Source: Parafilimonas sp.
GTDB taxonomy: Bacteria; Bacteroidota; Bacteroidia; Chitinophagales; Chitinophagaceae
DNA: 43,747 nucleotides
Reading direction: 5' to 3'
Assembly (NCBI GenBank): GCA_017856455.1
Contig: JAFMEZ010000014.1
Span: forward strand, 1 to 43,747
Part shown: piece after piece, positions 36,748 through 43,747 of the stretch
Layout: every line of letters begins with the position of its first letter
How positions within the stretch are numbered: position 1 is the first letter of the stretch
The notes under the pieces: model-generated
Databases searched by the model: none
The model's input: the letters and a program-made list of their open reading frames with translations, nothing else
Told to the model about the DNA's origin: nothing
Translations under genes and position numbers: made by a program

Positions 36748-38283
36748 TTACTCCCATTCAATTGTTGCAGGAGGTTTACTTGAAATATCGTAAACCACGC
36801 GATTGATTCCTCTGACTCTGTTGATGATTTCATTTGAAATTTTTCCAAGAAACTCATAGGGGAGATGTGCCCAATCGGCAGTCATCCCATCTACAGACGT
36901 TACTGCTCTCAGCGCAACTGTATATTCATAGGTTCTTTCATCACCCATCACACCAACTGATTTCACTGGCAATAAAATTGCACCTGCTTGCCAAACTTTA
37001 TCATACAATTGATGTTCTTTCAATCCATCAATATAAATTTTATCGGCTTCCTGCAGTAAGCGTACTTTATCTGGAGTTATTTCACCAAGTATTCTAATTG
37101 CCAAACCAGGACCAGGGAATGGATGTCTGAAGAGTAATTCATGTGGTATACCAAGTTCTAGTCCAACTTTTCTCACTTCATCTTTAAATAAAAATCTCAG
37201 CGGTTCAACCAATGAAAGTTTCATGGTTTCAGGGAGCCCGCCTACATTATGATGAGATTTGATTGTAACAGATGGACCATGAACTGAAACGCTTTCAATC
37301 ACATCCGGATAAATAGTTCCTTGCCCCAGAAAGGAAATATCTTTCAGTTGATGCGCCTCATGGTCAAACACATCAATGAAAGTTTTTCCAATTGCTTTTC
37401 TTTTTTCTTCAGGATTGGAGAGTCCATTCAATGCATCATAAAATCTTTGTTTTGCATCAACGCCCTTAACATTCAATTCAAGTTGATCATAGGTTTTGAG
37501 TACTGATTCATATTCATCTTTTCTCAACACACCATTGTCTACAAATATTCCGAATAAATTTTTTCCAATCGCTTTGTGAATCAATGTAGCTGCAACAGTT
37601 GAGTCTACACCACCACTTAGTGCCATTACCACTTTTTTATCACCTATCTGGGCTTTAAGTGCATTTACTGTATCTGAGATAAAATGTGCTGGAGTCCAAT
37701 CGCCCTTACATCCACATATTTTGTAGAGAAAGTTTTGAATGATTTGTTTACCGTATGAAGAATGGTATACTTCAGGATGAAATTGTAATCCGTATATGTC
37801 ATTACAATCCGCTTCAGATAGTTGAAATGCTGCAACGGGGATAGAGTCTGTTATAGCACATATCTTGGCTTGTTGAGGAAGTTCCAAAATAGAATCTCCA
37901 TGGCTCATCCAAACCTGTGAGTTTGAAGGGATATTTTCCAGTAAAGTATTTGATGAAGTAATGTTTAATTGTGCACGACCGTATTCTCTTTTCTCACTTC
38001 TTTCAACACGACCACCAAATTGTTTAGATGTCAATTGTGCGCCATAGCAAATACCGAGTACACTTCTTTGTTGAGCGATCTTGCGAATATTTACTTCTGG
38101 TGCTTTCTCATCATTTACTGAAAATGGTGAACCAGAGAGAATAACGCCCTTGAGGTCATCTGTGTATTCAATTTCTTTGTGAAAGGGAACGATTTCGCAG
38201 TAGACATTTGCTTCTCTGATGGCCCTTGCAATCAATTGTGTGTATTGAGAGCCGAAATCAAGTATGAGGATTTTTTCGGTCAT
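36748..38283 (-). CDS. guaA: GMP synthase (glutamine-hydrolysing)
   Basis: A 511-residue enzyme converting XMP to GMP. The class I glutamine amidotransferase domain has catalytic Cys79 (GICYGAQL) and His-Glu in LQFHPEVYH. The ATP pyrophosphatase domain starts at about residue 195 with the PP-loop [12 protein letters not shown]. The C-terminal dimerisation domain ends with the conserved KPPATIEWE. Length and order are standard. It lies downstream of rpsT, with a strong terminator at 38322-38350 between them, so it probably has its own promoter. Confidence 0.98.
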   Translation of the reverse strand: MTEKILILDFGSQYTQLIARAIREANVYCEIVPFHKEIEYTDDLKGVILSGSPFSVNDEKAPEVNIRKIAQQRSVLGICYGAQLTSKQFGGRVERSEKREYGRAQLNITSSNTLLENIPSNSQVWMSHGDSILELPQQAKICAITDSIPVAAFQLSEADCNDIYGLQFHPEVYHSSYGKQIIQNFLYKICGCKGDWTPAHFISDTVNALKAQIGDKKVVMALSGGVDSTVAATLIHKAIGKNLFGIFVDNGVLRKDEYESVLKTYDQLELNVKGVDAKQRFYDALNGLSNPEEKRKAIGKTFIDVFDHEAHQLKDISFLGQGTIYPDVIESVSVHGPSVTIKSHHNVGGLPETMKLSLVEPLRFLFKDEVRKVGLELGIPHELLFRHPFPGPGLAIRILGEITPDKVRLLQEADKIYIDGLKEHQLYDKVWQAGAILLPVKSVGVMGDERTYEYTVALRAVTSVDGMTADWAHLPYEFLGKISNEIINRVRGINRVVYDISSKPPATIEWE

Positions 38284-38321
38284 ATGCGAAGGTAAAGATT
38301 TAGTGGGGGATGCCTAAAATG

Positions 38322-38350
38322 AAAAAGAACATCTTGCGGATGTTCTTTTT
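38322..38350. terminator. Rho-independent terminator after rpsT
   Basis: Perfect 12-base stem 38322-38333 / 38339-38350 (AAAAAGAACATC / GATGTTCTTTTT) with a five-base loop. It follows rpsT on the minus strand, 22 bases after the stop. The T-run is part of the stem arms, so it can act in both directions. Confidence 0.82.
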
Positions 38351-38371
38351 ACAATATTATCTTGGAGTAAT

Positions 38372-38632
38372 TTAAGCTTTCTTAGATTTTGCTACAGCCT
38401 TTGTTAGAGAACTTTTAAGGTTTGCAGCCTTGTTCTTATGGATAATACCTTTTTTAGCAAGCTTATCGATTTTGCTCAATACATCAGGCAAATTCTTTGC
38501 TGCTTCCGATGCATCAGTCAAAGCACGAATATCACGGATAGCGTTACGGGTTGTTTTTCCTTGGTAACGGTTTCTTTCCCTGCGTTTCTCAACTTGACGT
38601 ACATCTTTTTGGGTTGCCTTATGGTTTGCCAT
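38372..38632 (-). CDS. rpsT: 30S ribosomal protein S20
   Basis: An 86-residue basic protein from ATG 38632. The sequence MANHKATQKDVRQVEKRRER is the canonical S20 N-terminus; the longer reading from 38683 lies over the promoter and is rejected. S20 binds 16S rRNA early in 30S assembly. Lysine- and arginine-rich helices and the C-terminal IHKNKAANLKSSLTKAV segment are typical. It is transcribed alone from a consensus promoter and ends at a strong terminator. Confidence 0.97.
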   Translation of the reverse strand: MANHKATQKDVRQVEKRRERNRYQGKTTRNAIRDIRALTDASEAAKNLPDVLSKIDKLAKKGIIHKNKAANLKSSLTKAVAKSKKA

Positions 38633-38656
38633 CTGTCTAATTATTTTTATGGTTTG

Positions 38657-38688
38657 CAAAGGTAAGTCACTTCCCCTAAACAACCAAA
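38657..38688 (-). promoter_or_regulatory. Consensus Bacteroidota promoter for rpsT
   Basis: TTTG (38688-38685), a 20-base spacer, then TACCTTTG (38664-38657): an exact match to both -33 and -7 elements of the Bacteroidota primary sigma factor. Transcription should start about 19 bases before the rpsT ATG. This is the best promoter in the window. Confidence 0.8.
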
Positions 38689-38801
38689 AAACAGGTCTTT
38701 TTATCGGAAATTCAATCAGTTATGGGTCATTTTAGGCTTATTTTTTTGCCTTAAATCAACGATATTTGCAAACCGATTTGTCAAACCCATATACCCCCAC
38801 A

Positions 38802-41534
38802 ATGAAGGACTTTTCATATATAACTTCTTCACATCCATCTTACATAGAGAATTTATACCAGGAGTTTTCACGTTCCCCCGAGAGCATTGATCCCGATCTA
38901 AGAAAATTCTTTGAGGGTTTTGATTTTGCTGTCAGTCAATTTCAGCAACCCTCCACTTCAAATGGTACAACTCCATCTGATCTGGATTGGAGAAAAGAAC
39001 TTGGTGTGTATAGAATGATTTTGGGGTATAGAAATAAAGGTCATCTTATTGCAAATACCAATCCGATAAGAAAGAGAAAAGACAGGGGTGCAAATCTCGA
39101 TCTCAATTTTTTTGGATTGTCTGAAGCTGATTTGAATACAACTTTCTATGCTGGTAATTTGATTGGCATCGGCACTGTTACACTCAAAGAAATTTTGAAT
39201 CATCTCACGCGTTGCTATGCAGCGCACGTTGGTATTGAGTTTAAATACATCAGCAATCAAGAAAAAATTGATTTTCTAACTCAAGAGATGGAAGTAAATT
39301 TCCCCCATGCCATTCCACTTGAAAAGAAAAAACGCATTCTTGAAAAGTTGAATCAGGGCGTCATATTCGAAAAGTTTTTGCATACCAAATACATTGGACA
39401 GAAAAGATTTTCACTAGAGGGTGGTGAAACAACCATCGCAGCACTGGATGCAATGATCAATACTGCAGGAGATTTAGGTGTCAAAGAGGTAGTTGTCGGA
39501 ATGGCACATCGAGGAAGACTGAACGTTTTGGCCAACATCATGGGCAAAACATATGAACATATTTTCAGCGAATTCGAGGGAAAGTCAACACCTGATCAAA
39601 CCATGGGAAGCGGAGATGTGAAATATCATCTGGGATTTGGAAGTGAAGTGCAGACGACAGGAGGAAAAACAGTTGCATTAAAATTAATGCCAAATCCTTC
39701 ACATCTTGAAGCGGTAGATCCCGTTGTACTCGGATTTTCAAGAGCCAAGGCTGACATTATGTACAATTGTCAGTATGATTCAATTCTTCCTGTTTTGATT
39801 CATGGTGATGCTTCTATTGCAGGACAAGGAGTTGTTTATGAAATTCTTCAAATGTCTGGACTCGATGGCTATCATACTGGCGGGACTATTCATTTTGTGA
39901 TCAATAATCAAATTGGGTTTACAACCGATTTTGAAGATGCGAGAACTGCAGATTATTGCACCTCTCTTGCTGCAATGGTTCATGCGCCAGTGATGCACGT
40001 AAATGGCGATGATCCTGAGGCTGTTGTCAAATGTATGGAGATTGCAACCAGGTACAGACAGAAATTCAACAGTGATGTTTTCATTGATATGGTTTGTTAC
40101 AGAAGACATGGGCACAATGAAGGTGATGATCCAAAATTCACACAACCTCGTCTTTACTCTATCATTGAAAAGCATTTGAATCCGCGTGAAAATTATGTTT
40201 CACTTCTGAACGAAGATCAAACTCCGGAAATACAATCACTGGCAACAGAAATGGAGAAAAAGTTCTGGTCAGATTTACAAGAAAGACTGGATGAGGTAAA
40301 ACAACATCCATTGCCATATCATTACCAGGCTCCAGAACTTGTTTGGAAAAGTTTTGTAAAGGCAACAGCAAAAGATTTTGATCAATCTCCTGATACTTCA
40401 ATCAATAAGAAACAATTCAAGGCTTTGTTTGATCATATCATGACAGTGCCAACTGGGTTCAAGCCTTTGAAGAAAATTGAAAAACTCTTACAAGATAAAA
40501 TCACTTTACTTGAAAAAGAAAATAAAGTCGACTGGGCTACAGGTGAGTTGCTTGCTTATGCAAGTTTGCTTGCAGACGGTAAGGATGTAAGAATGAGCGG
40601 TCAAGACGTTCGCAGAGGTACATTCAGCCATCGTCATGCAGTGTTAAGGGATGAAAAGACTGATGAGTCGTATAACCGTCTCAGTAATATTCCAGGTGCG
40701 GATAACACATTCAGAATTTATAATTCCCTTTTAAGTGAATACGGCGTATTGGGATTTGAATATGGGTATGCCTTGGCAAATCCGAATGCACTAGTACTGT
40801 GGGAAGCACAATTTGGTGATTTCTCCAATGGAGCGCAGACAATGATTGATCAGTTCATTTCAGGTGCAGAGCAAAAGTGGAATCGAATGAATGGTTTAGT
40901 AATGTTATTGCCTCATGGTTATGAAGGTCAGGGACCAGAACATAGCAGTGCACGTATGGAGCGTTATCTTCAAATGTGTGCGGAGTTAAATATGGTAATT
41001 ACCAATATTTCAACTGCAGCTAACTTTTTCCATGCACTTAGAAGACAGTTGACATGGAATTTTAGAAAGCCAATGATCAATTTTTCACCAAAGGCAAATC
41101 TCAGACATCCTGGATCATATTCATTGGCTGATGAATTCACAAATGGTGCATTTAAAGAGGTGATTGATGATCAATTTGTAGATGCCAAAAAAGTAAAGCG
41201 TATTTTACTATGTAGCGGTAAAGTATATTTTGATTTAAATGATTATCGCAATCAAAATAATATAACAGATACAGCAGTTGTAAGACTTGAGCAAATTTAT
41301 CCATTGCCTGTCAAGCAGTTGGAAATGTTGAAACAAAAGTATTCAAAAGCTGAGTGGATGTGGGTTCAGGAGGAGCCGATGAATATGGGAGCAGCATCAT
41401 TTATGAAAATGAATTTCAATTTGGTTCCATTTGAAATCGTTTCAAGATCCGCCAGTGCTGCTACTGCAACTGGTTACAGTAAAGTGCATGCAGCTGAGCA
41501 AGATTCATTGATTAAAAAAGCCTTTTCAAAATAA
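38802..41534 (+). CDS. sucA: 2-oxoglutarate dehydrogenase E1 component
   Basis: A 910-residue thiamin-diphosphate enzyme from ATG 38802; a TTG at 38766 would add 12 unlikely residues. The N-terminal SYIENLYQEFSRSPESIDP region, the GMAHRGRLNVLANI motif and the TPP-binding GDDPEAV...RRHGHNEGDDP segment are diagnostic. The transketolase-like C-terminal domain includes QFGDFSNGAQ and LLPHGYEGQGPEHSSARMER. It decarboxylates 2-oxoglutarate and reductively succinylates the lipoyl domain of E2. It forms an operon with sucB, 32 bases downstream. A GATATTTG sequence at 38761-38768 is a one-mismatch -7 candidate. Confidence 0.97.
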   Translation: MKDFSYITSSHPSYIENLYQEFSRSPESIDPDLRKFFEGFDFAVSQFQQPSTSNGTTPSDLDWRKELGVYRMILGYRNKGHLIANTNPIRKRKDRGANLDLNFFGLSEADLNTTFYAGNLIGIGTVTLKEILNHLTRCYAAHVGIEFKYISNQEKIDFLTQEMEVNFPHAIPLEKKKRILEKLNQGVIFEKFLHTKYIGQKRFSLEGGETTIAALDAMINTAGDLGVKEVVVGMAHRGRLNVLANIMGKTYEHIFSEFEGKSTPDQTMGSGDVKYHLGFGSEVQTTGGKTVALKLMPNPSHLEAVDPVVLGFSRAKADIMYNCQYDSILPVLIHGDASIAGQGVVYEILQMSGLDGYHTGGTIHFVINNQIGFTTDFEDARTADYCTSLAAMVHAPVMHVNGDDPEAVVKCMEIATRYRQKFNSDVFIDMVCYRRHGHNEGDDPKFTQPRLYSIIEKHLNPRENYVSLLNEDQTPEIQSLATEMEKKFWSDLQERLDEVKQHPLPYHYQAPELVWKSFVKATAKDFDQSPDTSINKKQFKALFDHIMTVPTGFKPLKKIEKLLQDKITLLEKENKVDWATGELLAYASLLADGKDVRMSGQDVRRGTFSHRHAVLRDEKTDESYNRLSNIPGADNTFRIYNSLLSEYGVLGFEYGYALANPNALVLWEAQFGDFSNGAQTMIDQFISGAEQKWNRMNGLVMLLPHGYEGQGPEHSSARMERYLQMCAELNMVITNISTAANFFHALRRQLTWNFRKPMINFSPKANLRHPGSYSLADEFTNGAFKEVIDDQFVDAKKVKRILLCSGKVYFDLNDYRNQNNITDTAVVRLEQIYPLPVKQLEMLKQKYSKAEWMWVQEEPMNMGAASFMKMNFNLVPFEIVSRSASAATATGYSKVHAAEQDSLIKKAFSK

Positions 41535-41566
41535 CATATACACTAACCATTAATTAACGGTATAAT

Positions 41567-42775
41567 ATGATAGACATTAAAGTACCAACAGTAGGTGAAT
41601 CTATTAACGAAGTGAGTCTCGCTAAATGGCTTAAAAAAGATGGACAGTGGGTAGAGCGTGATGAAGTATTGGCAGAAATTGAGAGTGAAAAGGCAACTTT
41701 TGAGATCAATGCAGAACAAGCAGGAATTTTAAAGATAAAAGTTCAAGAAGGAGATACATTAGCAATTGGTGATATTGTCTGTTCTATTGACGAGAAAGCA
41801 AAGCGTCCTGAAAATGCAGCACCAGCTCCAGCCGAGAAAAAAGAAAAGCCTGCTGAGGCAGCACCTAAAGTTGAGGTTACTGTAAAATCGGACGTAAAAG
41901 CAACCCCAGTTGCAGCAGCAATTATCGCTGATAAGAAAGTTGATGCAAAAGGAATTGCAGCATCAGGCAGCGGTGGAAAGATCTTAAAGCAGGATGTATT
42001 GGAAGCATTATCAAATCCTGGAAGAAAGCCTGGAGTAGAGCTATTCAACAGAACGGAGCGCAAGGAGAAAATGACACAGTTGAGGAAGACAGTGTCTAAA
42101 AGATTGGTTGAGGCAAAGAATACTACTGCTATGCTCACCACTTTTAATGAGGTGGATATGAGTTTTGTAATGGATATCAGGGCAAAGTATAAAGATAAAT
42201 TCAAAGAGAAGCATGGTGTAAACCTTGGTTTCATGAGCTTCTTTACAAAAGCATCAGCATATGCTTTACAGGAGTTTCCTGCAGTTAATGCATATATCAG
42301 CGGTGAAGAATTACTTTATCATGATTATTGCGATATCTCAATTGCAGTATCGGCACCAAAAGGTTTGGTTGTTCCCGTAATAAGAAATGCTGAAAGTCTT
42401 TCTATGGCTGATATTGAGAAAAAGGTCGTTGAATTGGCAACTAAAGCTCGTGACAATAAATTGACCTTAGAGGAAATGCAGGGTGGTACATTCACAATTA
42501 CAAATGGTGGTGTATTTGGATCATTGTTGAGTACTCCAATTATCAATATCCCTCAGTCCGCAATCCTTGGCATGCATAAAATTGAAGAGCGTCCAATTGT
42601 AGTAAAAGGACAAATCGTTGCTCGTCCAATGATGTACCTAGCCTTAAGCTATGATCACAGGATCATTGATGGAAGGGAAAGTGTTGGCTTCTTGGTAAGA
42701 GTAAAAGAGTTATTGGAAAATCCAGAACAACTTCTTTTTGGTAAAGACCCTGTGAAATCGTTATTGGAGATATAA
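41567..42775 (+). CDS. sucB: Dihydrolipoyllysine-residue succinyltransferase (E2 of 2-oxoglutarate dehydrogenase)
   Basis: A 402-residue E2 subunit. The lipoyl domain (about 1-77) carries the lipoylated Lys42 in [11 protein letters not shown]. An Ala/Pro/Lys-rich linker (about 80-120) leads to a peripheral subunit-binding domain (about 118-150, [20 protein letters not shown]). The catalytic acyltransferase domain follows to the end, with active-site His364 and Asp368 in [10 protein letters not shown]. It transfers succinyl to CoA in the TCA cycle. The E3 lipoamide dehydrogenase gene is not in the window. Confidence 0.97.
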   Translation: MIDIKVPTVGESINEVSLAKWLKKDGQWVERDEVLAEIESEKATFEINAEQAGILKIKVQEGDTLAIGDIVCSIDEKAKRPENAAPAPAEKKEKPAEAAPKVEVTVKSDVKATPVAAAIIADKKVDAKGIAASGSGGKILKQDVLEALSNPGRKPGVELFNRTERKEKMTQLRKTVSKRLVEAKNTTAMLTTFNEVDMSFVMDIRAKYKDKFKEKHGVNLGFMSFFTKASAYALQEFPAVNAYISGEELLYHDYCDISIAVSAPKGLVVPVIRNAESLSMADIEKKVVELATKARDNKLTLEEMQGGTFTITNGGVFGSLLSTPIINIPQSAILGMHKIEERPIVVKGQIVARPMMYLALSYDHRIIDGRESVGFLVRVKELLENPEQLLFGKDPVKSLLEI

Positions 42776-42794
42776 TTGCTTTAATTGACCAAAT

Positions 42795-43747
42795 ATGGCT
42801 GGCTTCTACTATCAGCATCTTCGTTCAGCCATTGAAATTTTGGAAGGATACAGATTTAATGATCCTTTCAGTATTTATTTGAAGAATTATTTTCGAAGGT
42901 TTAAAAAATTTGGATCCAGAGATCGTAAGGCTATTACTGATCTATGTTTTGGATATTTTCGAATAGGACAATCCTCTTTAAATTATAATACTAATGATCA
43001 GATAATTATTGGTTATTTTCTTACCCATCAATCTGATGATGGTTTCATTGAAGCGACCTGCCCTGATTTATTGACATCAATCGGGTGTACACTAGATGAA
43101 AAAATTGAAAAGCTCAGAGAACGCTTTCCTGCATTTGATGAGGGAAAAATATTTTCATTTACAAATGAACTTGCAGGTAAAATAGATCAGAAATCTTTTA
43201 GAAGAAGTCATCTTCAAAAGCCTTTATATTTTATCAATATCAGGCAAAAGTCTGTTGAAAATTTCTTGAATAGATTAAATGAGTATCAAATTCCATATGT
43301 AGTAACAGATGGAATCATTGGATTTGAGCAAAATATCGATTTGTCAAATTGGTTTAAAATCGATGAAGAGATTTTCGTACAAGATATAAGTTCACAAAAA
43401 ACTATTACGTTACTTGATCAATGTAACATTGCAGGATCATCTCTTTGGGATACATGCGCTGGAAGTGGTGGTAAATCAATCCTTGCTTCAGACAAATTTC
43501 ACTTCAAAAAGCATTATGTATCTGATCTTCGCCAACATATATTGGATGAGCTTTCTAGGCGACTCACAAAGGCGAGCATCAAGTATGATCAATCTTTTTG
43601 TGTAGATCTTACCAATAGTTTATCGATCCAGGTAGCAAAACAATACTTGCCAAAAGAAGGTGTTGAGTTAATTATTGCTGATGTTCCCTGCACAGGTTCC
43701 GGCACTTGGGGTAGAAGTCCTGAGTGGTTACGCAATTTCGATGTACA
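42795..43747 (+). CDS. RsmB/NOP2-family rRNA cytosine-C5 methyltransferase (3' truncated)
   Basis: An open frame from ATG 42795 runs 317 codons to the right edge without a stop, so it is cut by the window. The N-terminal part contains a NusB-like/PUA-like region. The SAM-binding motif WDTCAGSGGKS appears near residue 222 and ADVPCTGSGTWGR near 300, with the conserved Pro-Cys of m5C RNA methyltransferases. It is likely a 16S rRNA m5C methyltransferase, but the catalytic TC motif is partly beyond the window. It starts 19 bases after sucB. Confidence 0.9.
   Translation, partial: MAGFYYQHLRSAIEILEGYRFNDPFSIYLKNYFRRFKKFGSRDRKAITDLCFGYFRIGQSSLNYNTNDQIIIGYFLTHQSDDGFIEATCPDLLTSIGCTLDEKIEKLRERFPAFDEGKIFSFTNELAGKIDQKSFRRSHLQKPLYFINIRQKSVENFLNRLNEYQIPYVVTDGIIGFEQNIDLSNWFKIDEEIFVQDISSQKTITLLDQCNIAGSSLWDTCAGSGGKSILASDKFHFKKHYVSDLRQHILDELSRRLTKASIKYDQSFCVDLTNSLSIQVAKQYLPKEGVELIIADVPCTGSGTWGRSPEWLRNFDV

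Noticed and set aside
41743-42234. 163-codon minus-strand frame opposite sucB
   Set aside because: Shadow of the Ala/Lys-rich linker and catalytic domain of SucB, with no start signal or family resemblance.

Overview
The window reads as a chromosomal segment of a low-GC Bacteroidota, most likely a Chitinophagaceae relative (inference). The support is a TPP-riboswitch-controlled TonB-dependent receptor, a BBP2-like porin beside amtB, many small secreted or lipoprotein genes, a PASTA protein beside ddl, and several TAnnTTTG promoter elements typical of the Bacteroidota primary sigma factor. It is dominated by housekeeping genes. I saw no phage, insertion sequence, CRISPR array, toxin-antitoxin pair or defence island, and I do not claim a new multi-gene system.

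Layout. 1-1461 (+): end of D-Ala-D-Ala ligase, a membrane-anchored triple-PASTA protein and a single-domain rhodanese. 1463-4556 (-): a DUF4136-like lipoprotein whose start codon lies in a long hairpin, then a thiamin-type TonB-dependent receptor under a TPP riboswitch. 4628-5464: a DUF2807 beta-solenoid protein (+), a bidirectional terminator and an initiator tRNA-fMet (-). 5522-8512 (+): era, an unknown secreted protein and der in a tight operon. 8511-20402 (-): a nitrogen and one-carbon block of outer-membrane porin, AmtB ammonium channel, gltD/gltB glutamate synthase and gcvP glycine decarboxylase.

20483-23406: a YkgJ-type cysteine-cluster protein (+) converges on folK-deoxynucleoside kinase-MFS (-). 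23465-26319 (+): sppA with a TTG start and an orphan ABC-2 permease. 26320-28305 (-): queG and a serine-hydrolase homologue that has lost the SxxK dyad. 28363-32051 (+): clpB and an unknown lipoprotein with TIM-barrel-like strand spacing. 32067-34210 (-): overlapping phoH, lipoprotein, crcB and half-size TSUP genes. 34348-35566 (-): TPR lipoprotein and rpe. 35633-36742 (+): a TolB-like propeller. 36748-38688 (-): guaA and rpsT. 38802-42775 (+): sucA-sucB of the 2-oxoglutarate dehydrogenase complex. 42795-end (+): a truncated RsmB-like rRNA methyltransferase.

How the genes work together. AmtB with GltBD imports and assimilates ammonium, and the porin may provide outer-membrane entry. GcvP feeds one-carbon metabolism. 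FolK makes folate precursors and the kinase salvages deoxynucleosides. SucAB runs the TCA step that competes with GltBD for 2-oxoglutarate. Era, Der, tRNA-fMet, S20 and the RsmB-like enzyme serve ribosome assembly and initiation. The observations most worth a second look are the serine-hydrolase pseudoenzyme, the start-codon hairpins at 2083-2111 and 4375-4401, the lone thiamin receptor, and the unknown lipoprotein at 31008.
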